DNA from: Hyalangium gracile
GTDB lineage: Bacteria; Myxococcota; Myxococcia; Myxococcales; Myxococcaceae
Length of the DNA: 64,000 nt
Assembly (NCBI RefSeq): GCF_020103725.1
Contig: NZ_JAHXBG010000006.1
Location: 62,001 to 126,000, forward strand
Direction of reading: 5' to 3'
Every line of letters begins with the position of its first letter. Positions within the stretch are counted from its first letter, which is position 1. A program made the translations under genes and the position numbers. This document shows positions 36,430 through 44,547 of this stretch, in pieces. The notes below the pieces were generated by a model that worked only from the letters and a program-made list of their open reading frames with translations, made no database searches and was not told the DNA's origin.

Positions 36430-36457
36430 GGACGGAGGCGGCGGGAATCGAAGCCGC
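36430..36457 (-). repeat. Direct repeat resembling a tRNA/tmRNA 3' end, right copy
   Basis: The minus-strand sequence GCGGCTTCGATTCCCG followed by CCGCCTCCGTCC again reads as T-arm plus acceptor end. It lies 35 bp upstream of the toxin gene start and, with the copy at 34469-34496, brackets the toxin/immunity pair exactly. No full tRNA precedes it. Confidence 0.6.
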
Positions 36458-36505
36458 CGCCAGACGATGCCAACGCCTCTTGATTGGCTCGCGAGTAGTC
36501 GAGAG

Positions 36506-38632
36506 CTACGGACAGAGATAGCTCACATCGAAGGACTTCAGCGCCGGCGTGGCCTGCTGGCTGCTCGACGAGAGCACGAACTCGACGTGCAGGTACTGGC
36601 CGGCGGGCACGCCCGCCGCGGACAGGTTCGCGGGCTGGGAGGTGAATGGCCCCTTGCGCAGCGCCGGGTTGCCCAGGTCTCCCACCTGATTGGCGGACGT
36701 CACGTACGCCTGCAGGCCCGTGCTCGCGGGCACCACCGCGTCCCAGACGAGCTGACGCCACTGAGTGCCCGGCCCGCAGCCGCTGAGCTGATGGAAGTAG
36801 CTGCCTCGTGCCGCCGTGAACCGGCGCAGCTGGTAGCCGGTGAAGTCCGAGTACGTGTAGAGCCCGGCCATTTGCTGGGCCGTGCGCAGCACCTCTCCCG
36901 TGTCGCGGTGGACGCGCATGGCGTTGCCGGAGCGGTTGTTCACCCACGCGTGGTTGTTCGTGTCGAGCGCCACGCCCACCGCCTCGCGCGTCCGGCTGTC
37001 CGTCGCGTCGATGAAGTCCACCATCCCGATGTTGGGGACGTTGAAGCGCTTGAGCGCGCCGGTGTCGCCGTTGAAGGCGAGGAGCTGGGAGGCGCTGGCG
37101 TTGGTGTCGTTCAGGTCCGAGGTCAACCACACGAAGCCCTGGTCATCTGTGGCGATTCCTCGGGCTCGCCTCATCCGCGTGTTCAGCTGGCTGACGGCGG
37201 TGGTGAAGTCGAACACCGTCCACGTGCCCAGGGTGCTCCCCACTCCATCGGGGTGCGTGTAACGGAAGGCCTTGGCGCCCGCGCTCCACCCGGCCAGCCA
37301 CACGCGGTCCTTGGCATCCACCGCGATGCCGTAGGAGCCGGAGGGCGAGGGCGGAACGATGTCGGCTCGCACGAGCGTGCCCGTGGCCGTGTCGACGAGC
37401 GCCAGCCGCGCCGGGCTCAGGGTGGACGCCATCACCCACAGCCGCTGCTGGCGGTCCGCCGCCGCGCCGTAGGGCCCGAAGGGCAGGGTGAGGGACGCGG
37501 AGCCGTTGAGCTGCTCCTGCTGGCCGCTCTGGGCGTTCAGCTTGAAGATGGAGTTGGTGTTGTGCAGGCCCACCCAGACGTCGCCCGCGGTGCCCTCGGC
37601 GCCACGGGAGATGGCCAGGGCGCGTGCCTTGACGGTGTCCTCGGCGGCGACGCCAAGCGGGGTGCTGAAGAGGATGCATTCGTCATACTGGGTCGGGTCG
37701 CTCCAGTCGGTGGGGAAGATCATCTCCCCGTCGGCGGGGTTCGTGCTGATCGCGCCGTCGCCATTGAGGTCCTGACTGGTCTGGATGCCGGGCAGGCCAT
37801 TGCGCTCACGGCAGTCGGTCAGGACGCTGGCGATCTTCGTCACCGAGCCCTGGACGCTGATGGCGCGGTTGGCAATCCAGACGTTCCCGAAGAGGTCCAC
37901 CGCGGTGCGGCTCGGGTTGTTGCCCTCGTTGCCGCGCAGGCCGTTGGGGTTGCCCACGCCGCCGTCCGAGGCGGGGAGCCCATCCACGGGGATGACGGCG
38001 TGATAGCGGGCCACCTCCCTGCCTGTCCGGGTGTCGAACTTGGAGACGGTGCTCTGATCATTGTTGGCGAGCCACGCGAAGGGCAGTTCCGCGTTCGCGG
38101 TGCCCAGGCCCAAGGAGCCGTCCGGGTTGAGCTGGACGTTGGAGCCACCCGAGAGGCTCCCGCCGTCGAGCTGGAAGCCGCCAGGTCCCACGCTCAGCGA
38201 GCCACCGTCCGAGGAGGTGCCGCCGTCCAGCCCGCTGCCGCCGTCCAGCCCGCTGCCGCCGTCTTGAGTCTCTCCCGCGTCGGGCGTCATGCCCCCGTCG
38301 GTGGTGCTCCCTCCGTCGGGGCCCGGGAGGCCTCCATCCGCGGAGCCTCCATCCGGCAAGGTCTGACCGCCATCCGAGCCACCGCCATCCGGTCCGCCCG
38401 GATTCGTCCCGCCATCATCCACGGGGGGCGTGCCGCAGATGCAGGGCTCGTAACCCTTGCCATCCTCGCGGCACACCTGCCCTCCCACGCAGCCGCCGGG
38501 GCCCACGCAAGCCACGGAGCGTCCAGGGACGCAGTCCTTGCCATCGGGAGGTGGCTCGGAGTCCCCACAGGCCGTGAGCCACAGGCCGAGCACGGCCAGA
38601 CCGACTCTCATTCCCCACGCAGGCAGGCGCAT
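36506..38632 (-). CDS. Secreted lipoprotein with Vgb/NHL-like propeller
   Basis: A 708-residue protein with signal peptide and lipobox (LWLTAC), a Cys-containing segment (GRSVACVGPGGCVGGQVC), a long Gly/Asp/Ser-rich linker with DGGS repeats (~65-165), and a propeller-type domain with repeated units of the form VGVALDTNNHAWVNNRSG, YGIAVDAKDRVWLAGW and GIATDDQGFVWLTSD. These resemble virginiamycin-B-lyase/NHL propellers. The C-terminal ~130 residues are a beta domain. The linker is typical of myxobacterial surface lipoproteins. The start is uncertain among three ATGs (38644, 38632, 38611). Enzymatic role unproven. Confidence 0.8.
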   Translation of the reverse strand: MRLPAWGMRVGLAVLGLWLTACGDSEPPPDGKDCVPGRSVACVGPGGCVGGQVCREDGKGYEPCICGTPPVDDGGTNPGGPDGGGSDGGQTLPDGGSADGGLPGPDGGSTTDGGMTPDAGETQDGGSGLDGGSGLDGGTSSDGGSLSVGPGGFQLDGGSLSGGSNVQLNPDGSLGLGTANAELPFAWLANNDQSTVSKFDTRTGREVARYHAVIPVDGLPASDGGVGNPNGLRGNEGNNPSRTAVDLFGNVWIANRAISVQGSVTKIASVLTDCRERNGLPGIQTSQDLNGDGAISTNPADGEMIFPTDWSDPTQYDECILFSTPLGVAAEDTVKARALAISRGAEGTAGDVWVGLHNTNSIFKLNAQSGQQEQLNGSASLTLPFGPYGAAADRQQRLWVMASTLSPARLALVDTATGTLVRADIVPPSPSGSYGIAVDAKDRVWLAGWSAGAKAFRYTHPDGVGSTLGTWTVFDFTTAVSQLNTRMRRARGIATDDQGFVWLTSDLNDTNASASQLLAFNGDTGALKRFNVPNIGMVDFIDATDSRTREAVGVALDTNNHAWVNNRSGNAMRVHRDTGEVLRTAQQMAGLYTYSDFTGYQLRRFTAARGSYFHQLSGCGPGTQWRQLVWDAVVPASTGLQAYVTSANQVGDLGNPALRKGPFTSQPANLSAAGVPAGQYLHVEFVLSSSSQQATPALKSFDVSYLCP

Positions 38633-38694
38633 GCGTGGGAACATACTCCGCGTGATAGAGCCGAGAACCTAGAGAACTTCTATGGGTGCGGCCG

Positions 38695-39492
38695 CTACTC
38701 GTTGTCCCCCAGCAGCCCGCCGAGCCCCACGCCGCCGAGCACACTGCCCTCATCCCGGCCACCGGCCGGGCCCGCGGACGCGAGGATGCGGCCAGCCAGC
38801 CGGCTCAGCGGCAGCGACTGCAGCCACACCGTGCCCGGGCCGCGCAGGGTGGCGAAGAAGAGGCCCTCGCCGCCGAAGAAGGCCGTCTTGATGCCGCCCA
38901 CCATCTGGATGTCGTAGTCCACGCTGGGCTGGAAGGCGACGATGCAGCCGGTGTCCACGCGCAGCACCTGGCCGGGCGCCAGTGTGCGCTCCAGCAGCGT
39001 GCCGCCCGCGTGGATGAACGCCAGCCCGTCTCCCTGCAGCCGCTGCATGATGAAGCCCTCGCCGCCAAACAGGCCCGCGCCCAGCTTCTTCTGGAAGGCG
39101 ATGCCCAGCGAGACGCCCTTGGCCGCCGCCAGGAAGCTGTCCTTCTGCGCGATCAGCTCGCCTCCCATCTTCCCCAGGTTCACCGGGATGATGCGCCCCG
39201 GGTACGGCGCGGCGAAGGCCACCTTGCGCTTGCCGGAGGCTCGGTTGAGGAACACGGTGGTGAAGAGCGACTCGCCGGTCAGCAGCCGCTTGCCCGCGCC
39301 CAGCAGCGAGCCCAGGAAGCCGCTCTTCTTCTCCGAGCCATCGCCGAAGAGCGTCTCCATCTCGATGCCGTCGTCCATGTACATCATCGCGCCGGCCTCG
39401 CCGACGGCGGCCTCATTCGGGTCCAGCTCCACCTCGACGAACTGCATGTCGTCGCCGTGGATCTCGAAGTCCACTTCATGCATCTGTGCCAT
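38695..39492 (-). CDS. AIM24/TIGR00266-family protein
   Basis: A 265-residue cytoplasmic protein with the double beta-barrel pattern of the AIM24 family (TIGR00266-like): [51 protein letters not shown] and [22 protein letters not shown] are typical family signatures. The C-terminus is a Gly-rich tail. Biochemical function in bacteria is unknown. The start is fixed by GGAGGAG 8 nt upstream of ATG 39492. Confidence 0.88.
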   Translation of the reverse strand: MAQMHEVDFEIHGDDMQFVEVELDPNEAAVGEAGAMMYMDDGIEMETLFGDGSEKKSGFLGSLLGAGKRLLTGESLFTTVFLNRASGKRKVAFAAPYPGRIIPVNLGKMGGELIAQKDSFLAAAKGVSLGIAFQKKLGAGLFGGEGFIMQRLQGDGLAFIHAGGTLLERTLAPGQVLRVDTGCIVAFQPSVDYDIQMVGGIKTAFFGGEGLFFATLRGPGTVWLQSLPLSRLAGRILASAGPAGGRDEGSVLGGVGLGGLLGDNE

Positions 39493-39577
39493 GGGCGCTC
39501 CTCCAGGAGAGGGGTTGAACGGCGCGAACCATAGGACACCCAGGGCCGTCCGGCGCGGGCTAGAATGAGGTGCTCCC

Positions 39578-40810
39578 ATGGGCGCGCATCCAGAAGTGGA
39601 CCCGGCGGTCGCCAGGTTCCTCCGCTGGCTCGAGCAGGGCGGATCCCAGATCTCCAAGGTCCACATCGTCACCCCGGAGGGAGGCGAGCGGGGCGTTCTG
39701 GCCCTGGACGACATCGCTCCGGGAGAGACGCTCCTGCGCATTCCCCGCCGGCACGTGCTGACGGTGGAGGACGTCCGAGCCTCCGAGATGGGCCAGCTCC
39801 TCGATGCCCACGCCCAGCTCGACGAGGAGCGGACCTACCTGTCCGCCTTCCTCCTCCAGGAGCGGGAGCGGGGGGAGGACTCCTTCTGGAAGCCCTTCCT
39901 GGACATGCTGCCGAAGGCCTTCCCCTCGCACCCGTTCTTCTTCGAGGAGCACGAGCTGGCGCTGCTGCAGGGCTCCTTCCTGGCGGGGATGGTCGGGATT
40001 CAGCAGCGGATCGTCGCGGAGCGGTACGTGCACCTGAGCCAGCACGTCCCCGGGTTCAACCGGTTCACCTTCGACGCGTTCGTCTGGGCGCACTTCGCGG
40101 TGGTGACGCGCACCTTCACCATGACGCGGAGCGGCTCCCACGCCTCGTGCCTGGTGCCGCTGGTGGACATGATCAACGACGGCAGGCCGTGGGACAGCCC
40201 CTGGGCCTGGCTGGAGGAGGAGCAGTGCTTCCAGGTGAAGAGCCTGGGCGCCGTGGCGGCGGGCCAGGAGCTGCACACCACCTACGGCAACAAGAGCAAC
40301 CTGAGCCTCCTGCTCCAGTACGGCTACGTGCACGAGGACAACGCGCACGACGAGGTGCTGCTGCTGCTGGGCATTCCTCCGGGCGATGCCTTCACCGCGG
40401 AGAAGCAGCGGCTGCTGGGGCTCTCCTCGCCGGACGAGCAGCGCTCCTTCAAGCTGTCGCGCACCTATGACGCCGAGGCGATGGCCGAGCTGTTCGCCTT
40501 CCTGCGGATAGCCCAGGCGGAGGCCGGGGAGCTCTCCGTGCTCGAGGCCGCACCCGATGCGCTCGCCCTCGCCCGGGCGCCGCTGAGCCCGCGCAACGAG
40601 GAGAAGCTCCACGCCGCCTTCGCCGCCGGCTGCGAGAAGCGGCTGGCCGGCTACGCCACCTCGCTGGAGGAGGATGAGCGACTCCTCCGGGAAGAGGCGC
40701 TCTCGCCCAACGCACGCAACTGCATCCTGCTGCGGCGCGGCGAGAAGCGGCTCCTCCAGTCGTACGCCGTGCGCGCACGCGCGGGTTTTCCTTCGCTCGG
40801 GTCTGACTGA
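39578..40810 (+). CDS. Eukaryote-like SET-domain protein (SETD3/SETD6/RLSMT type)
   Basis: A 410-residue protein. The N-terminal part ([25 protein letters not shown]) is the start of a split SET domain. An inserted helical region follows, then [33 protein letters not shown] (194-205) and [18 protein letters not shown] (234-251), with a Rubs_subs-bind-like C-terminal domain. These motifs define the SETD3/Rubisco-methyltransferase class, which methylates lysine or histidine in proteins using S-adenosylmethionine. The near-invariant Asn-His of the NH box is Asn-Asp here (200-201), while the catalytic Tyr236 is present. Divergent from the AIM24 gene (85 bp apart). Substrate unknown. Confidence 0.82.
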   Translation: MGAHPEVDPAVARFLRWLEQGGSQISKVHIVTPEGGERGVLALDDIAPGETLLRIPRRHVLTVEDVRASEMGQLLDAHAQLDEERTYLSAFLLQERERGEDSFWKPFLDMLPKAFPSHPFFFEEHELALLQGSFLAGMVGIQQRIVAERYVHLSQHVPGFNRFTFDAFVWAHFAVVTRTFTMTRSGSHASCLVPLVDMINDGRPWDSPWAWLEEEQCFQVKSLGAVAAGQELHTTYGNKSNLSLLLQYGYVHEDNAHDEVLLLLGIPPGDAFTAEKQRLLGLSSPDEQRSFKLSRTYDAEAMAELFAFLRIAQAEAGELSVLEAAPDALALARAPLSPRNEEKLHAAFAAGCEKRLAGYATSLEEDERLLREEALSPNARNCILLRRGEKRLLQSYAVRARAGFPSLGSD

Positions 40811-40901
40811 AGAGCGACGGTCCCATCCCACGTCGGCGGTCATCCTCCACTGGAAGCTCGAGTCCCACAGAGGTGTTCGCGTCACCCCTGAGAGGTACGC
40901 T

Positions 40902-40927
40902 AGGGCTCCACCTTCGGTGGAGGCCCT
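40902..40927 (+). promoter_or_regulatory. Hairpin covering the ribosome binding site of the DUF4157 gene
   Basis: AGGGCTCCACC and GGTGGAGGCCCT pair over 11 bp with one bulge around a TTC loop. The 3' arm contains the Shine-Dalgarno stretch GGTGGAGG (40916-40923), and the stem ends 2 nt before ATG 40930. A folded mRNA would hide the ribosome binding site. Confidence 0.55.
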
Positions 40928-40929
40928 GC

Positions 40930-43224
40930 ATGTTCTCTTCGGATCGAAAGCCACCCGCGTCGAACTCGGCTCCTCCTTCACCGAAGGCCGCTTCGCCGAG
41001 TCCCGCGAAGGCTCCCCTCGTGGATCCGGTGTCGCTCCAGCTCGCCCTGCTGAGCCGCTCCAGGGCCGACGCTCCGGGCGGGACGGCCGCACCTGTGGTC
41101 CAACGCAAGCCGACCGTCAGCTCTCCCGGGAGCCCGCTCGAGCGCGAGGCGGACGAGGTGGCCGAGCAGGTGATGCGGATGGCGGAGCCGGCGCCCATCG
41201 GATCGGCGCCACTGGCCATCCAGCGCCTCTGCTCGGAGGCGGATGACGAGGAGCATATGATTCACCCCAAGCGGGAGGGCACGCCGGGAGTCGAGACGGC
41301 GCGGAACGTGGAGACCGCCGTCCGCGCGGCGGAGCACGGCGGAGCGCCGCTGCCGGGCACGGTGCGGTCCCAGTTCGAGCCGCGCTTCGGGCAGGACTTC
41401 AGCCAGGTGCGAGTGCATGTCGGCAGCCAGGCGGCGGAGGCGGCGCGCGCGGTGCAGGCTCGCGCGTATACGGTCGGCCGCGACATCGTCTTCGGCTCTG
41501 GCCAGTACCAGCCGGACACCGAGGGGGGACGTCGGCTCCTGGCGCACGAGCTCACTCACGTGGTGCAGCAGGGCGGAGCTCCGGAGCAGCCCGCAGCACG
41601 GCCGGCTTCGTCGGATGCCTCGGTGGCCATCCGGCGGCATTCGGCTGCTCCCTTCATCGGACGCGACAACACCCGCGAGACGACGGCCGTCATGCGCACC
41701 GGCACGGTGCGGGGCTCTGGCCTGCAGTTCTGGCCGCTCCAGGTGACCAGCACGCGGATCGGTCCCGTCTCGGGCCAGGGGGGCCTGCTCAATGACAGGC
41801 GCAACCGGCTGTCGGTCATCGTCGCTCCGACGATGACGCTGAAGAGCATCGCCACGCTCCTCCTGCCGCTGTGGAACTCCGCGGAGCCGTTCACGCCGCC
41901 AGGCGCCACCGCCCCCCTCGTCACCGGGCCTATCACCGCCGAGGAGCTCGCGCGCGGGCTGCTGGTCTACAACCGCTACTACCTTCGTGTGCTCTCGGAG
42001 CCGACGCCGTCGATGACCGGATGGACGGGCGGGCTGCGCTTCCCGCTGCCCGTCGAGATCGACGACACCGGTGTGGCCACCGTGAACAAGGACCTGCTCC
42101 AGCAGATGGCCTCGGGGTTCGATGCGGCCTGGGCTCCGCTGATCGAGCGGCCCGCCGCGGCGGTCGCCACGCCACCAGCGGCAGACCTCCAGCGCTCCGT
42201 CACGGAGTTCCTGACCGCCACCCCGGACACCGACAGCCGGGGGATGGCACTCGCCTCGCGCACCGTCACCAACCCGGTCGAGGCGCGCCCCTTCGTGCTC
42301 GAGGTCTTCAACCAGCTCGGGGCCGGAAGGTTCGACGTCGCGCTGGCGTTCATGGATGCCTCGGTCAACACGCGCATCTCGCTGCTGGCCTCCCAGCGGG
42401 ACGGCGCGGCCGTGCTCGGCGCGATCAACACCGCGCTCTCCTCCCCACCCGCGGAGCTCTCGCCGCGGCAGCAGGAGAGCCTGTCGCGAGCCCAGACCAT
42501 GCTCGGGCTCGTCTCCGGCATCGTGGCGCGGGAGGCGCCCACGTTCGGCCTCCCCACGCCCTCGGGAGGGACGGGAGGCACGCCCTTCCCCGATACCCAG
42601 CTTCGGGCCTTCGGCACCGCCGAACAGACAGCCTTCAAGCGACAGGTGTACAACGCCCACGTCGCGGCGGCTCGCGCGCGGGGACGCGTGTTCAACATGG
42701 ACCTCGCGGAGGATCAGCTCGCGCCCATCGAGGGGGGAGGCCGGCTGCACCGGGATGCGGCACCCTTCCTGACGCAGATGCTCGCGGCGGCGCGGGCCGA
42801 TCTCCAGGCGGCGCGGACCGCCAACGAAGCGCTCGCCCTGGGGGCGACGAGCATCGGAGTGGGCTCGGCCTATCGCAGCGCCACGCAGGAGCTCACCATC
42901 TGGGAGGACCTCTTCCCCCAGTACTACGCGGCCACGGCGGGGGACCGTGCCACCGCGGAGGGGGGCGAGCACGGGGCGGCTGCGGTGCGGGTCATGGTGG
43001 CCCACTACACGACGCGCAAGGCCGCCCCCGGGTTCGGCAATCACACCAACGGCATCGCGGTGGACTTCACCACCACCCAGGGAGGGGCCGCGCTGGGGGC
43101 GAACACGTCCCAGAACGAGCTATGGAGGGCCTCCTGGTTCCACGCCTGGCTCGTGGCGCACGCCTCGCAATACCACTTCCAGCCGTTGGCGAGCGAGGCG
43201 TGGCACTGGGAATACCGGCCGTGA
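40930..43224 (+). CDS. DUF4157 (eCIS-core) protein fused to M15/VanY-type peptidase
   Basis: A 764-residue protein without signal peptide. Residues ~55-100 carry VVQRK and AIQRL elements, then the DUF4157 domain (~137-215) with LPGTVRSQFEPRFGQDFSQVRVHV and HELTH (206-210, HExxH metal motif). DUF4157 marks proteins loaded in contractile injection systems and many polymorphic toxins. A long helical middle follows (~300-640). The C-terminus is M15/VanY-like: SAYRS, NHTNGIAVDF (His705, Asp712) and EAWHWEY (Glu756, His759), the zinc ligands and catalytic Glu of D,D- or L,D-carboxypeptidases. A peptidoglycan-cutting effector is inferred. The start has GGTGGAGG inside a hairpin. Confidence 0.82.
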   Translation: MFSSDRKPPASNSAPPSPKAASPSPAKAPLVDPVSLQLALLSRSRADAPGGTAAPVVQRKPTVSSPGSPLEREADEVAEQVMRMAEPAPIGSAPLAIQRLCSEADDEEHMIHPKREGTPGVETARNVETAVRAAEHGGAPLPGTVRSQFEPRFGQDFSQVRVHVGSQAAEAARAVQARAYTVGRDIVFGSGQYQPDTEGGRRLLAHELTHVVQQGGAPEQPAARPASSDASVAIRRHSAAPFIGRDNTRETTAVMRTGTVRGSGLQFWPLQVTSTRIGPVSGQGGLLNDRRNRLSVIVAPTMTLKSIATLLLPLWNSAEPFTPPGATAPLVTGPITAEELARGLLVYNRYYLRVLSEPTPSMTGWTGGLRFPLPVEIDDTGVATVNKDLLQQMASGFDAAWAPLIERPAAAVATPPAADLQRSVTEFLTATPDTDSRGMALASRTVTNPVEARPFVLEVFNQLGAGRFDVALAFMDASVNTRISLLASQRDGAAVLGAINTALSSPPAELSPRQQESLSRAQTMLGLVSGIVAREAPTFGLPTPSGGTGGTPFPDTQLRAFGTAEQTAFKRQVYNAHVAAARARGRVFNMDLAEDQLAPIEGGGRLHRDAAPFLTQMLAAARADLQAARTANEALALGATSIGVGSAYRSATQELTIWEDLFPQYYAATAGDRATAEGGEHGAAAVRVMVAHYTTRKAAPGFGNHTNGIAVDFTTTQGGAALGANTSQNELWRASWFHAWLVAHASQYHFQPLASEAWHWEYRP

Positions 43225-43234
43225 CGCGGCGGCT

Positions 43235-43756
43235 TCAGCGCGCCGCGTGCTCCGCCACGGTGATGGCCCACCAGGGCCCCTGGGATTGGCCGAAGAGCGC
43301 GCTCCAGTACCACTCCGTCACATCCGTCCACCGCCCGCCCGGCTCGGCGGTGATGGCCTCGCGCACCACGAGGCGCGAGTCGCCTCGGGCGGCGATGAAC
43401 CGCTGCCAGGGCTGGCCATCCTCCCGACGCCAGAGCGTGGCTGGAGTAATGGAGTACCCGAGCCCCCGGAAGCAGTCCTCCGTGGAGTGGAGCTGGCGCG
43501 TGGGGACCGCCACCCACCGGATGACCAGCACGCGCTGTCCATCCGTGAAGCGAGCGATGCGCCCGGGGAAGCCCGCGTTGAACCGCTCTTCCAGCTCCGT
43601 CAGGGGCAGCGCCATCAGCGCCCGTCCCTCGAAGGTCGACGGCCAGCCTGGGAACGCCGTCGCCACGGGCTCGGGCTCGCGAGGCACGCGCCACAGGGGA
43701 GCGGTCGCCAGCAGCGCGCTCGAGAGCGCGAACGCCACCCATGCACCCCGGCTCAT
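43235..43756 (-). CDS. EpsI/DUF3485-like exosortase partner
   Basis: A 173-residue protein with an N-terminal membrane segment (WVAFALSSALLATAPLW) and a periplasmic domain with HSTEDCFRGLGY, matching the His/Cys signature of EpsI/DUF3485 proteins found fused to or beside exosortases. Its ATG overlaps the exosortase stop (ATGA). It probably assists sorting by the adjacent exosortase. It is the third and last gene of the sorting operon. Confidence 0.75.
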   Translation of the reverse strand: MSRGAWVAFALSSALLATAPLWRVPREPEPVATAFPGWPSTFEGRALMALPLTELEERFNAGFPGRIARFTDGQRVLVIRWVAVPTRQLHSTEDCFRGLGYSITPATLWRREDGQPWQRFIAARGDSRLVVREAITAEPGGRWTDVTEWYWSALFGQSQGPWWAITVAEHAAR

Positions 43757-44547
43757 GCGCGCGCCTCCGCTGCCCGCTGTCGCGAGCGCTGCCACAGACA
43801 GATGGCGGTGATGCATAGGCTGACCGGAATGAAGGCGCTCACTCCCACGGCATCATGGAGCCAGGAGATGTCCCATCCGCCCTGCTGATCGAGGAGGGTG
43901 AGCGAGCTCACCCGCACCGCGTTGCCGAGGAGGATGGCGCCCGTGGCCAGCACGCAGGCCACCATCGTCCTCAGCGCGCCGAGCTTCATCAGGCACGCCA
44001 GGGTGACAGCCAGGAACAGCCCCACCCAGAGCATGCGCGCGCCGCTGCACGGCGCATCCACGAGGGTGACCTTGGAGCCGATGACCAGGTGGAGGCCCTC
44101 GCGGACGGCGGGTAGCCCGATGCCGCGAAGCATGGGCGTGGCCAGCACGGCGGACACCAGGCGCAGCGGGTAGCCCAGGTAGAACTGCACCGTGGCGAGC
44201 ACGGGCATGGACAGCAGCGCCAGCAGCCAGGTGCCCAGGTGGAAGGCATGGCCGGAGGCCATCCGCGAGACGATGGCGGTGACGCACAGCAGGCACACCG
44301 CCGCGCGGACCAGGGGCGGCACCCAGGCCCAGGTCAGCACGAGCGCGAGGTTGACGCCCGCCAGCACGCCGACATCCAGGGGCCGCAGCGGGTGACGTGC
44401 CCCTCGAGGCAGCACCAGCGCCAGCGCGAGCAGGGCGAGCAGGCCCCACGGCTCCTGCGAGCCGTCCAGCACGCGCTGGACATACCAGCTCCAGGCGTGC
44501 CAGCCGGCGAGCAATTGCAGCAGGAGGATGAGGTGCGACGGCCCCAT
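43753..44547 (-). CDS. Exosortase (transmembrane sorting peptidase)
   Basis: A 264-residue protein with about seven membrane helices. The catalytic residues of exosortases are present: Cys167 in LVDAPCSGARMLW, Arg212 in NAVRVSSL and His231 in HDAVGVSAF. Exosortases recognise PEP-CTERM tails and cleave them near the membrane, in the way sortases act on LPXTG proteins. The gene directly upstream, whose stop overlaps this ATG (ATGA), ends in a PEP-CTERM tail and is the obvious dedicated substrate. The exact exosortase subtype was not assigned. Confidence 0.9.
   Translation of the reverse strand: MGPSHLILLLQLLAGWHAWSWYVQRVLDGSQEPWGLLALLALALVLPRGARHPLRPLDVGVLAGVNLALVLTWAWVPPLVRAAVCLLCVTAIVSRMASGHAFHLGTWLLALLSMPVLATVQFYLGYPLRLVSAVLATPMLRGIGLPAVREGLHLVIGSKVTLVDAPCSGARMLWVGLFLAVTLACLMKLGALRTMVACVLATGAILLGNAVRVSSLTLLDQQGGWDISWLHDAVGVSAFIPVSLCITAICLWQRSRQRAAEARA

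Noticed and set aside
34469-36457. Complete tRNA or tmRNA genes at the two repeats
   Set aside because: Only the T-arm and acceptor-like end are present; no anticodon arm, D-arm or CCA-flanked full fold could be found upstream.
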